Shown: positions 1 to 5,975, counted from the stretch's first letter. The stretch: 7,181 bases of DNA from an uncultured Bacillaceae bacterium (GCA_937951955.1 CALGAD010000103.1:1-7181), one strand, 5' to 3'. Numbers and translations are program-made. Notes: generated by a model from the sequence alone, not told the origin.

Positions 1-1220
1 ATTTAGCGAATCACCCGGAAAACTCCGGTGCCCGTCAAGTTGTCGCATCCACCGGTCAAATGGTCGCTGAAACAATCAATTATTACTATAATTCACTCGC
101 TCGGATTCAAAAGGATCTCGGGATGGAGATCGATACGAAAGTGGATCATATTAATAAATTGATTTCGCAAATTGATGAGTTGAACCGGCAAATCGCCAGT
201 GTCGAACCTCACGGTAGATTACCGAATGATTTATATGACCGGCGGGATTTACTAGTTGATGAACTTTCGCAATATATCAATATTAAAGTGAATACGGTAA
301 TACCGGAACAATACGGTCAACATCCGCCGAATGCTATCGGTCTTTACGAAATAGAGATCATTCAAACCGATGGATCCCCCTATACAGATGGAGCTGGGAA
401 TCGGGCAAAATTACTTTCCGTCGATTCGGTTACGGGAATTGCCACGATTCAGCAATTGGAAGTTACCGGGACTAATGCAGCAGGTGACCCGTTAACAGGA
501 AAAGTTCAAAATATTCAAGTTGGTAGTGTCACCATTAATAATTTAAATTTTGTTGGTGAGCTCGGTGGACTCATTCGAGGTTATGGTTATGAATTGACAG
601 GTGAGCAAGGACAGGGGCATTTCCCGGATATGCTCGACCGGTTGAATAATTATGCAAAAGTATTTGCTGAAGAATTTAATGCAGTTCATAAACAAGGCTA
701 TGATTTGTCCGGTGCTGAAGGAATTGATTTCTTTATCATTGATGATAGTAATCCCGCAGCATCCATACATGTGAATGATGTCATTGTCAATGATCCTGCA
801 AAAATTGCCGCTGCCAAAGAGTTAACGGCAGATGGAGATGTACATAGCGGGGATAATCGGAATGCACTGGAACTGGCAAAGATTAAAGGAAAAGACTTTG
901 CCGAGTTTATCAGTATTGAAAATATTGAGGATTTACCTGAGGGAATGGCAGCAGGTGGCACGTTAGATTCCTATTACGCCAGTATGATTGGTGACCTGGG
1001 TGTCGACGCCCAAAGTGCCATTCGTAATCGGGATAATACGCAAGTTCTTCTCGATTCAGTACACAACCAGCGTCAGTCCATCAGTGCTGTCTCACTGGAC
1101 GAAGAACTAACGAATATGATGATGTTCCAGCATGCGTACAATGCTTCCAGTCGCATGATTACGGTATTAGATGAAGTGCTCGATAAAGTGATTAATGGCA
1201 TGGGAATTGTAGGTAGATAG
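1..1220 (+). CDS. flgK: Flagellar hook-associated protein FlgK (HAP1), 5'-truncated by window edge
   Basis: FlgK forms, with FlgL, the junction between the flagellar hook and filament outside the cell. The reading frame is open from base 3 without a start codon (LANHPENSGARQVV precedes the first in-frame ATG at 60), so the gene begins upstream of the window and that ATG is internal. About 405 residues are visible. FlgK of Bacillus is roughly 500 residues, so the N-terminal quarter is missing. The visible start matches the conserved N-proximal helix (N-P-x-x-x-x-AR-x-V), and the C-terminal end has the hook-protein signature FQHAYNASSRMITVLDEVLD. The middle is the variable exposed domain. The stop TAG is 25 bp before the flgL start, which indicates one operon. 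Seen: frame and motifs. Known: role of the family. The assignment over other rod/hook proteins rests on the C-terminal motif and on flgL following. Confidence 0.95.
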   Translation, partial: LANHPENSGARQVVASTGQMVAETINYYYNSLARIQKDLGMEIDTKVDHINKLISQIDELNRQIASVEPHGRLPNDLYDRRDLLVDELSQYINIKVNTVIPEQYGQHPPNAIGLYEIEIIQTDGSPYTDGAGNRAKLLSVDSVTGIATIQQLEVTGTNAAGDPLTGKVQNIQVGSVTINNLNFVGELGGLIRGYGYELTGEQGQGHFPDMLDRLNNYAKVFAEEFNAVHKQGYDLSGAEGIDFFIIDDSNPAASIHVNDVIVNDPAKIAAAKELTADGDVHSGDNRNALELAKIKGKDFAEFISIENIEDLPEGMAAGGTLDSYYASMIGDLGVDAQSAIRNRDNTQVLLDSVHNQRQSISAVSLDEELTNMMMFQHAYNASSRMITVLDEVLDKVINGMGIVGR

Positions 1221-1245
1221 CTTTTAGGAAAAGGTGGTGGATGAT

Positions 1246-2139
1246 GTGCGTGTAACCCAGTCGATGTTAACGAATAATATGTTGCGGAATATTAGCTCAA
1301 GTTATCGGGAACTTGGAAAACTTCAAGATCAGCTGGCGACACAAAAAAAGATTACCCGTCCGTCCGATGATCCCGTTGTGGCTATGCTCGGTCTTGGTTA
1401 TCGTACAGATTTAAATCAGGTGGAACAATTCAGTCGTAACATTAGTGAAGTGGAAAACTGGTTGCATACAACAGACGATGCTCTCACCCAAGGGTCGCAA
1501 GTCTTACACCGGATACGGGAACTGATTGTCCAGGCGTCAAATGACACGTATGAAGAAAATCAACGGGAAGCGATTGCAGAAGAATTGAAAGAATTGAACG
1601 AGCAGCTAAAAATCATTGCGCAAACAAAAATTGGGGATAAATATTTGTTCAACGGTACAAATACGAGCCAATCACCAGTGCAAGTGACTGGTGGTGTGGA
1701 ACAAATTGAGTTTTCTGATGGAGCTATCAATATTGAAATTTTCTCCGGAATTTTTATTCAAACGAATGTGAATGGACAAGATGTGTTTGTTGATGAAGAC
1801 GGTAATACAACCTTTGCATTAATTGATGAAATTGTTTCAAAACTAAATTCAGGTGCAACAGGAGAAGAGATTAATGATTATTTAAGTGAAATTGATGGTG
1901 AACTGGATCGCTTTTTAAAAGTGCAAGCTGAAGTTGGTGCGAAACAAAACAGGATTGAATTAATGGCAAGTCGACTTCAGCAACAGGAAGTGACAGCAAA
2001 GAAAATTATGTCGGATAACGAGGATGTCCATATTGAAAAAGTCATCACTGAATTGATTACCCAAGAATCGATTCATCGGGCAGCTCTAGCTGTAGGTGCT
2101 CGCATAATTCAACCGACTTTACTAGATTTCTTACGTTAA
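1246..2139 (+). CDS. flgL: Flagellar hook-associated protein FlgL (HAP3)
   Basis: FlgL is the second hook-filament junction protein and the layer on which flagellin polymerises. I place the start at GTG 1246, which gives MRVTQSMLTNNMLRNI, the standard FlgL N-terminus, and a 297-residue protein, close to the usual length. An upstream in-frame GTG at 1234 would add VVDD and would lie inside the purine-rich ribosome binding site (AAGGTGG, from 1231). The N-terminal D0/D1 helices (YRELGKLQDQLATQKKI) and the flagellin-like C-terminal helices (QNRIELMASRL, ending LDFLR) are both visible. The gene follows flgK closely and is followed directly by a terminator that begins at its own stop codon, so it appears to close the flgK-flgL part of the operon. 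Confidence 0.95.
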   Translation: MRVTQSMLTNNMLRNISSSYRELGKLQDQLATQKKITRPSDDPVVAMLGLGYRTDLNQVEQFSRNISEVENWLHTTDDALTQGSQVLHRIRELIVQASNDTYEENQREAIAEELKELNEQLKIIAQTKIGDKYLFNGTNTSQSPVQVTGGVEQIEFSDGAINIEIFSGIFIQTNVNGQDVFVDEDGNTTFALIDEIVSKLNSGATGEEINDYLSEIDGELDRFLKVQAEVGAKQNRIELMASRLQQQEVTAKKIMSDNEDVHIEKVITELITQESIHRAALAVGARIIQPTLLDFLR

Positions 2140-2168
2140 GCTATTCTTGAGGAATAGCTTTTCTTTTT
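2138..2168 (+). terminator. Rho-independent terminator after flgL
   Basis: A 9-bp perfect stem, AAGCTATTC (2138-2146) with GAATAGCTT (2152-2160), has a 5-base loop and is followed by TTCTTTTTC. The stem includes the last two bases of the flgL stop codon. In B. subtilis flgL is followed by yviE without an obvious strong break, so this hairpin may partly separate yviE-fliW-csrA from the upstream genes. I see no convincing promoter in 2169-2237, so read-through is likely. Confidence 0.8.
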
Positions 2169-2237
2169 CAATTTTTTCATAGAGCTCTTAGAAAAAATCT
2201 GTTTTGGATTCTAGTTTAAAGAGTAGAGGAGATAACG

Positions 2238-2810
2238 ATGCAACTACCGCAAATTCGGATGGAATCGCAATTTTTAAAAATCGGTTTGGAAATAACTCCA
2301 CCGAAAATGACGATTAAACAACCGAAGGCAATCCAAAATATTGAACAAAGACCGGCAGAAATAGAGATACATTCGAAGCATGGAAAGCTGTATATTGATC
2401 AATCGCAAGCCTTTGCAGAAGCGAATTTAAAATCGATATATCAGTTGAATAAGGAATACGCCCAACGCGGAATACAAAAGGGACTTGAAGGTGTGGCACG
2501 GCGGGCACGCGAAGGTAGAGAGCTCATGTCAATTGAATATAAGGGTAAACCACTAATTCGACAAGCGGTTGAAAAAAGCCATCCCCCGCCAAAACGATTA
2601 GGAATTACATGGATCCCATCTTATGGCAGTGTCAAGTTTCACTATAAGCCGGCTCAAGTAGATATAAAAGTCACCATACATGAGCCGATGATTGAAGCGA
2701 TCCCCCAAAAACCGATGATTCAATATACTTCAGGAGATGTAGAAGTTTACGTTGCACAAAAAAATGAATTACGAATTTGGTTTGAAAATCTCTTTGACAA
2801 AACAGTTTAA
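2238..2810 (+). CDS. yviE: YviE-like DUF6470 family protein
   Basis: This 190-residue protein matches the YviE family, found between flgL and fliW in Bacillaceae. Its biochemical function is not established. The N-terminal part has the short repeated IxxxPxxMxIxQP pattern (LEITPPKMTIKQPKA), a central amphipathic helix-rich stretch at about residues 55-95 (SQAFAEANLKSIYQLNKEY), and a beta-rich C-terminus that repeats the P-x-x-V-x-I-x-V theme. There is no signal peptide or membrane segment. The start ATG has a good ribosome binding site (AGAGGAG, 2225-2231, 6-base spacer). Only 22 bp separate its stop from fliW, so the two are likely co-translated from one message. The position suggests a flagellar export or assembly accessory, which is inference from context only. 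Confidence 0.85.
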   Translation: MQLPQIRMESQFLKIGLEITPPKMTIKQPKAIQNIEQRPAEIEIHSKHGKLYIDQSQAFAEANLKSIYQLNKEYAQRGIQKGLEGVARRAREGRELMSIEYKGKPLIRQAVEKSHPPPKRLGITWIPSYGSVKFHYKPAQVDIKVTIHEPMIEAIPQKPMIQYTSGDVEVYVAQKNELRIWFENLFDKTV

Positions 2811-2832
2811 TCCAATAACAGTAGGTGAAAAT

Positions 2833-3279
2833 ATGAAAATCCAAACGAAATACCACGGTGAAATTACTATTGAGGAAACACAAATTGTCCATTTTGAAAA
2901 CGGGTTGCCTGGCTTTTTCGAGGAGAATGAGTTTGTCATTCTCCCTCTTACCGAAGAGCAAGTGTATTTTATTTTGCAATCGGTGAATACACCAGAACTC
3001 GCGTTTGTTATCACTAACCCGTTTCTATTTTATAAAGATTATGAATTTAAGTTAGAAGATGGAGTTATCGAGAAACTTGGTATAAAACAAGCGGAAGATG
3101 TACAAATATTTAACATATTGACCATCCAGGATCCATTTGAAAAAACAACCATTAACCTTCAAGCGCCAATCGTTATTAATATACAGAATAAACGTGCTAA
3201 ACAAGTTGTTCTAAATCACGAGAGCTATACTACGAGGGAGCCGCTTTTTCAAAAATCACAGGTAAAGGAAAAGGGGTGA
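2833..3279 (+). CDS. fliW: Flagellar assembly factor FliW, CsrA antagonist
   Basis: FliW is a cytoplasmic protein that binds free flagellin. When flagellin is exported, FliW is released and binds CsrA, relieving repression of hag translation (established in B. subtilis). I start it at ATG 2833 (MKIQTKYHGEI), which matches the family N-terminus and gives 148 residues. The open frame extends upstream to 2752 but that part overlaps yviE. Conserved blocks are visible: TKYHGEI, HFENGLPGF, the NPFLFYKDYEF segment, and the C-terminal TINLQAPIVIN with QVVLNHESY. The ribosome binding site is modest (AGGTGAAA). The stop codon TGA overlaps the csrA ribosome binding site, so fliW and csrA are tightly coupled, as expected for protein partners. 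Confidence 0.95.
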   Translation: MKIQTKYHGEITIEETQIVHFENGLPGFFEENEFVILPLTEEQVYFILQSVNTPELAFVITNPFLFYKDYEFKLEDGVIEKLGIKQAEDVQIFNILTIQDPFEKTTINLQAPIVINIQNKRAKQVVLNHESYTTREPLFQKSQVKEKG

Positions 3280-3283
3280 TTCG

Positions 3284-3508
3284 ATGCTAATATTGTCACG
3301 AAAAAAAGGGGAAGCAATCCAAATCGGTGACGGGATTGAAATTAAAATCATTTCCATTCAAGGTGATCAAGTGAAAATCGGCATCGATGCCCCGAAAAAT
3401 GTAGAGGTGTATCGAAAGGAATTGTATGAACAAATACAACGGGAAAATAAACATGCTGCAAATGCGCCTAGCAGTCTTATTGACCTAATCCTAAAGAACT
3501 ATAAATAA
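3284..3508 (+). CDS. csrA: Carbon storage/translational regulator CsrA, FliW-regulated long form
   Basis: CsrA is a small dimeric RNA-binding protein that recognises ANGGA, preferably in hairpin loops, and blocks ribosome binding on hag mRNA. The 74-residue product begins MLILSRKKGEAIQIG and contains IGIDAPKNVEVYRKELYE. The RNA-contact residues L4, R6 and R44 and the E46 position are conserved. It keeps the C-terminal helical extension (residues about 48-74) and N55, the residue reported to matter for FliW binding in B. subtilis CsrA. The AAAGGGGTGA ribosome binding site overlaps the fliW stop, with 4 bases between the genes. Its likely targets in this window are the three hag leaders. It differs clearly from the second CsrA at 6204-6371, which lacks the extension. 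Confidence 0.95.
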   Translation: MLILSRKKGEAIQIGDGIEIKIISIQGDQVKIGIDAPKNVEVYRKELYEQIQRENKHAANAPSSLIDLILKNYK

Positions 3509-3520
3509 GCAAAATTTGGT

Positions 3521-3549
3521 AAAGAAAGGCTAAACACCTTTCTTTTTTT
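3521..3549 (+). terminator. Rho-independent terminator of the csrA operon
   Basis: The stem AAAGAAAGG (3521-3529) pairs with CCTTTCTTT (3537-3545) around a 7-base loop and is followed by an uninterrupted T run to 3549. The loop contains the TAAA that also serves as the -35 element of the hag1 promoter, so terminator and promoter share bases. Confidence 0.85.
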
Positions 3550-3557
3550 GTCGATAT
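3531..3557 (+). promoter_or_regulatory. Sigma-D (SigD, sigma-28 class) promoter of hag1
   Basis: TAAA (3531-3534), exactly 15 bases, then GTCGATAT (3550-3557) matches the Bacillus sigma-D consensus TAAA-N15-GCCGATAT with one mismatch. Transcription should start near 3564-3566, at the foot of a stable hairpin. The position upstream of a flagellin gene fits the classic sigma-D target. Confidence 0.85.
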
Positions 3558-3565
3558 AAAGTATA

Positions 3566-3598
3566 AGATTCATAAGGGTCGGCCGGCCTTGTGAATCT
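3566..3598 (+). promoter_or_regulatory. 5' end stem-loop of the hag1 transcript
   Basis: AGATTCA (3566-3572) pairs with TGAATCT (3592-3598), and AAGG with CCTT inside, around a GC-rich loop containing GGCCGGCC. It would sit at the extreme 5' end of the sigma-D transcript, a position typical of hairpins that protect abundant mRNAs from 5' end-dependent decay. The structure is seen in the sequence. The stabilising role is inference. Confidence 0.6.
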
Positions 3599-3608
3599 CA
3601 GAACACAT

Positions 3609-3620
3609 CACAAGGACGTG
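3609..3620 (+). promoter_or_regulatory. CsrA binding site 1 in the hag1 leader
   Basis: CAC-AAGGAC-GTG places an AAGGA motif in the loop of a small hairpin, close to the CsrA SELEX consensus (RUACARGGAUGU). It lies 37 bases upstream of the start codon. In B. subtilis, hag mRNA carries an upstream loop site plus a second site on the Shine-Dalgarno, and the same pair is present here. Confidence 0.75.
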
Positions 3621-3630
3621 AAAAATATTT

Positions 3631-3638
3631 CAAGGAGG
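3631..3638 (+). promoter_or_regulatory. hag1 ribosome binding site, also CsrA site 2
   Basis: CAAGGAGG contains both a near-perfect Shine-Dalgarno and the ANGGA core of CsrA. The spacing to ATG 3646 is 7 bases. CsrA bound here would exclude the ribosome. The preceding TTT and the CAAGGAGGA core are repeated exactly before hag2 and csrA2. Confidence 0.8.
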
Positions 3639-3645
3639 AAATGAT

Positions 3646-4524
3646 ATGATTATCAATCACAACATTCCAGCTTTAAACACGTATAACCGTTTAGTTGGAA
3701 ACAACTCGTCTGTTCAAAAGAACATGGAAAAATTAGCTAGCGGTCTTCGCATTAACCGCGCAGGAGACGACGCTGCAGGACTTGCCATTTCCGAGAAAAT
3801 GCGTGCCCAAATTCGCGGGTTGGATATGGCAACTAAAAATGCGCAAGATGGTATTTCTTTGATTCAGACAGCTGAAGGTGCATTAAATGAAGTTCATTCC
3901 ATCCTTCAACGGATGAGAGAATTAGCAGTACAAAGTGCGAATGATACCAATACAGATAAAGATCGAGCTGAATTGCAAAAAGAAGTTGATCAATTAGCTC
4001 AAGAAATTACAAGGATTGCCAATGATACAGAATTTAATACACAAAATCTGTTGGGTGGCGATTTTACAGGAACATTCCATATTGGTGCAAATAAGGGGCA
4101 AAAAATTTCACTTACTATTGGAGCAATGGATGCCAATACATTAGGCGTAGATGATGGAACTGGTTCTGCTAGAGTAGATGATGGTAGTGGAACAATTACC
4201 CCTGCAAAAGCAACAAAAGGGATCGATATTTCAAGTGAACAAACAAAAGCTGATGAAGCAATTGATACGATTCAAACAGCTATTGAGACGGTTTCAAGTG
4301 AACGCGCCAAGCTTGGTGCTTATCAAAACCGTTTAGAACATACAATTAACAACTTAAGCACTTCATCGGAAAACTTAACCGCTGCTGAATCCAGAATTCG
4401 TGATGTGGATATGGCAAAAGAAATGATGGCATTCACGAAGAATAACATCCTTTCCCAAGCAGCACAAGCCATGTTAGCCCAAGCCAATTCATTACCGCAA
4501 GGAGTATTACAATTGTTACAGTAA
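3646..4524 (+). CDS. hag: Flagellin, first copy (hag1)
   Basis: This gene encodes a 292-residue flagellin, the filament subunit exported by the flagellar type III system. The N-terminal D0/D1 region is canonical: MIINHNIPALNTYNRL, SGLRINRAGDDAAGLAISEK at residues 32-51, and LQRMRELAVQ (87-96), the region recognised by TLR5 in other flagellins. The central stretch (about residues 140-195) is short and variable, so no large D2/D3 domains are present. The C-terminal D1/D0 begins near LGAYQNRLEHTINNLS and ends LPQGVLQLLQ, the part bound by the FliS chaperone in known flagellins. The start is fixed by the AAGGAGG site at 3632-3638. It is the only flagellin gene here with a clear sigma-D promoter immediately upstream. 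The N-terminal third is nearly identical at DNA level to hag2 and hag3. Confidence 0.97.
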   Translation: MIINHNIPALNTYNRLVGNNSSVQKNMEKLASGLRINRAGDDAAGLAISEKMRAQIRGLDMATKNAQDGISLIQTAEGALNEVHSILQRMRELAVQSANDTNTDKDRAELQKEVDQLAQEITRIANDTEFNTQNLLGGDFTGTFHIGANKGQKISLTIGAMDANTLGVDDGTGSARVDDGSGTITPAKATKGIDISSEQTKADEAIDTIQTAIETVSSERAKLGAYQNRLEHTINNLSTSSENLTAAESRIRDVDMAKEMMAFTKNNILSQAAQAMLAQANSLPQGVLQLLQ

Positions 4525-4546
4525 TATAAAACTGAAAGTTTTATAT
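4524..4546 (+). repeat. AT-rich hairpin at the hag1 stop codon
   Basis: ATATAAAACT (4524-4533) and AGTTTTATAT (4537-4546) form a perfect 10-bp stem with a GAA loop. No T run follows (ACATTGTG), so it is not a convincing intrinsic terminator. It may act as a 3' stability element or weak pause, allowing read-through into hag2. Confidence 0.55.
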
Positions 4547-4600
4547 ACATTGTGCTCCCTTATCAATAAAAACTTTTGGAAGTTTGTAATTAATCACTTT

Positions 4601-4627
4601 TTAACATGAACCTGTTTTTTATATAAG
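4601..4627 (+). promoter_or_regulatory. Possible sigma-A-type promoter before hag2 (weak)
   Basis: TTAACA (4601-4606) and TATAAG (4622-4627) are each one base from the vegetative -35 and -10 consensus, but the 15-base spacer is short. No sigma-D match is visible between hag1 and hag2. hag2 could instead be transcribed by read-through from hag1. Low confidence. Confidence 0.25.
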
Positions 4628-4645
4628 TAAGGTTTAAATAAAAAA

Positions 4646-4665
4646 GGTGAAAATGGAATTTCACC
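4646..4665 (+). promoter_or_regulatory. CsrA-type leader hairpin of hag2
   Basis: GGTGAAA (4646-4652) pairs perfectly with TTTCACC (4659-4665), exposing the loop ATGGAA, which holds the CsrA core ANGGA. It lies 23 bases before ATG 4689, just upstream of the Shine-Dalgarno. It has the same architecture as the hag1 leader but an unrelated stem sequence, which supports a selected loop motif. Confidence 0.7.
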
Positions 4666-4673
4666 AATAATTT

Positions 4674-4681
4674 CAAGGAGG
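4674..4681 (+). promoter_or_regulatory. hag2 ribosome binding site, also CsrA-type site
   Basis: CAAGGAGG, 7 bases before ATG 4689, is identical in sequence and spacing to the hag1 site. It contains the ANGGA core and fixes the hag2 start. Confidence 0.75.
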
Positions 4682-4688
4682 AAATGAA

Positions 4689-5576
4689 ATGATTATCAAT
4701 CACAACATTCCGGCTTTAAATACTTACAACCGTTTAGTCGGGAACAACACATCTGTTCAAAAGAATATGGAAAAGTTAGCCAGCGGACTTCGCATTAACC
4801 GTGCAGGAGACGACGCTGCCGGTCTTGCCATTTCCGAAAAAATGCGTGCGCAAATTCGTGGCTTGGATATGGCTTCAAAAAATGCCCAAGATGGTATTTC
4901 TTTAATTCAAACGGCTGAAGGTGCTCTGAATGAAACACATTCCATCTTACAACGTATGCGGGAATTAGCAGTACAAGCTGCAAACGACACAAATAATGAT
5001 ACAGATAGAAAAGAGATTCAAAAGGAAATAAACGAGTTAATAGATGAAATCGATCGAATTGCTGATGATACACAATTTAATACAAAAAATCTTTTAAATG
5101 GTGACTTGGATACTAATGGTGTGAAATTCCACATTGGTGCCAATGCTACTCAAGCTATTGAACTTAAAATCAGTGATATGAATAGTGAGGCATTAGGAAC
5201 TGGGTGGAATGTAGGTGAAGGAACAGTATCTTCTTCTGTTAAATCACTAAAGAAAGATATATCTACGGATACATCTGGTGGTGTTCTTAATCAAACTTCT
5301 GCAGATTCAGCTATAACTGTTATAAATGATGCCATTGAACAAGTTTCTGCAGAACGTTCAAAACTTGGTGCGTACCAAAATCGTTTAGAACATACCATCA
5401 ATAATTTAAGTACCTCTTCTGAGAACTTATCTGCTGCTGAATCCCGAATCCGTGATGTAGATATGGCGAAAGAAATGATGGCATTCACGAAGAATAATAT
5501 CCTTTCTCAAGCAGCACAAGCAATGCTAGCTCAATCCCAACAATTGCCGCAAAGTGTGTTACAACTCTTGCAGTAA
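4689..5576 (+). CDS. hag: Flagellin, second copy (hag2); reading frame of the unspliced mRNA
   Basis: This 295-residue flagellin has the same conserved N-terminus, SGLRINRAGDDAAGLAISEK block and LQRMRELAVQ segment as hag1, a different variable centre (around residues 140-205), and a complete C-terminus ending LPQSVLQLLQ. As read, it is an intact gene. However, a group I intron core starts immediately after the stop codon, and its best P1 helix puts the 5' splice site after base 5524, inside codon 279. On that model the last 17 residues (MLAQSQQLPQSVLQLLQ) and the stop are intron-borne and appear only in the unspliced product. Splicing would replace them with a tail from 5888-5936. Residues 1-278 are common to both forms. 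Both tails are good flagellin D0 helices, so this is not a simple broken gene. Confidence 0.93.
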   Translation: MIINHNIPALNTYNRLVGNNTSVQKNMEKLASGLRINRAGDDAAGLAISEKMRAQIRGLDMASKNAQDGISLIQTAEGALNETHSILQRMRELAVQAANDTNNDTDRKEIQKEINELIDEIDRIADDTQFNTKNLLNGDLDTNGVKFHIGANATQAIELKISDMNSEALGTGWNVGEGTVSSSVKSLKKDISTDTSGGVLNQTSADSAITVINDAIEQVSAERSKLGAYQNRLEHTINNLSTSSENLSAAESRIRDVDMAKEMMAFTKNNILSQAAQAMLAQSQQLPQSVLQLLQ

Positions 5577-5887
5577 TTGTTGCTGGGCGTCCAGTTTGGT
5601 AACGAACTGGAGGATGACCGGGTGAATTGCTGGAACCCCTTAGAGCTTTTCTTACCACAACGGAGCCGGAAACGGCAGACGTGAGGGTTTGAAAAAAGAA
5701 AAGATTGGGCAACCAGCAGCCAAGCTCCTGTGGGGAAACCCTGGAGAAGGTTCAACGACTAGGACAAATCGCCTAAAGAATAATATCAAGGTGATAAGGT
5801 CCGTAGGGAAGAAAGTTTTCCTGAAGAGCCCGGCCCCAAAAATTTGGGTGAAGATATAGTCTGTTCTCCATTCGAAAGAAGGAGTGG
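5525..5887 (+). ncRNA. Group I self-splicing intron (subgroup IA-like), no endonuclease ORF, in the 3' end of hag2
   Basis: The whole group I core can be drawn. P1 is AGCAAU (5519-5524) with GUUGCU (5579-5584), ending in U.G at the splice site. P2 is 5590-5598/5603-5611, capped by GUAA. P3 is CCGGGT (5618-5623)/GCCCGG (5828-5833). P4 is 5627-5633/5713-5719. The P6 extension is CTCC (5725-5728)/GGAG (5743-5746). P7 is GACTA (5757-5761)/TAGTC (5857-5861), within typical R (GTTCAACGACTA) and S (AAGATATAGTCT) elements. P7.1 is 5762-5773/5790-5802, P7.2 is 5805-5810/5817-5822, P8 is CCCAAA/TTTGGG (5835-5848), and P9 is 5866-5873/5878-5884 with a GAAA loop. The extra P7.1/P7.2 stems point to subgroup IA. 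The intron is about 363 nt and ORF-free except for the host-derived tail in the P1 loop (5525-5578). G5887 is the preferred terminal guanosine; G5884 is an in-frame alternative. The core is certain. The exact splice sites are inferred. Confidence 0.92.
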
Positions 5888-5936
5888 CAAGCAAGCCAAT
5901 CAATTACCTCAGGGAGTTTTACAATTACTTCAGTAA
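5888..5936 (+). CDS. hag: 3' exon of hag2: alternative flagellin C-terminal tail
   Basis: After the intron the sequence reads CAA GCC AAT CAA TTA and onward to a TAA at 5934-5936, encoding QANQLPQGVLQLLQ, an unmistakable flagellin C-terminus. Joining base 5524 to 5888 keeps the frame and gives AQA-IK-QANQLPQGVLQLLQ (294 residues). Joining to 5885 gives AQA-IGK-QANQ and exactly 295 residues. Compared with the intron-borne tail, 14 aligned codons show 6 synonymous, 3 amino-acid-changing and 5 identical codons. That pattern suggests both tails have been kept under protein-level selection. There is no start codon or ribosome binding site, so it can only be expressed through splicing. A relic of duplication is the alternative. 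Confidence 0.8.
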
Positions 5937-5943
5937 AAGCTTG

Positions 5944-5975
5944 AAAAGGGACCTAAATGAGATTAGGTCCCTTTT
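5944..5975 (+). terminator. Rho-independent terminator after hag2 3' exon
   Basis: A perfect 13-bp stem, AAAAGGGACCTAA (5944-5956) with TTAGGTCCCTTTT (5963-5975), has a 6-base loop and ends in Ts. It lies 8 bases after the second hag2 stop codon, marking 5936 rather than 5576 as the natural end of the gene. Confidence 0.88.

Noticed and set aside
2752..2832. Longer fliW starting at ATG 2752
   Set aside because: The extra 27 residues overlap yviE in another frame and do not match the family N-terminus; ATG 2833 gives MKIQTKYHGE.
3578..3588. GGCCGGCC palindrome as an operator
   Set aside because: It is explained as the loop and upper stem of the hag1 5' hairpin; no further dyad or repeat supports a protein site.
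4524..4546. Rho-independent terminator for hag1
   Set aside because: The stem is all A/T except one C-G pair and no T run follows, so it is kept only as a hairpin.
5571..5588. 5' splice site at CAGT|AA (5574/5575) pairing with GCTG (5582-5585)
   Set aside because: Only 4 bp form before a G-G mismatch, weaker than the 6-bp P1 at 5519-5524/5579-5584. No 3' junction next to P9 fits: G5884 and G5887 are out of frame, and only G5895 would work, giving a product with two tandem tails. Not fully excluded.
5525..5620. c-di-GMP or other aptamer controlling the intron, as in Clostridioides difficile
   Set aside because: No recognisable GEMM or c-di-GMP-II core is seen upstream of P2; the space is coding sequence.
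5485..5903. Minus-strand open frames of 74-83 codons across the intron, possible homing endonuclease
   Set aside because: They contain no LAGLIDADG, HNH or GIY-YIG motif, lie antisense to paired ribozyme helices, and have no ribosome binding site. The intron appears ORF-free apart from the host tail.
5577..5936. IStron (group I intron fused to an IS605-type element)
   Set aside because: The intron is only about 363 nt, with no transposase or TnpB/IscB-like coding sequence.
5577..5936. Simple tandem duplication or decayed flagellin pseudogene fragment
   Set aside because: The spacer between the two tails forms a complete group I core, and the second tail is intact, in frame with plausible splice sites and followed by the gene's terminator.
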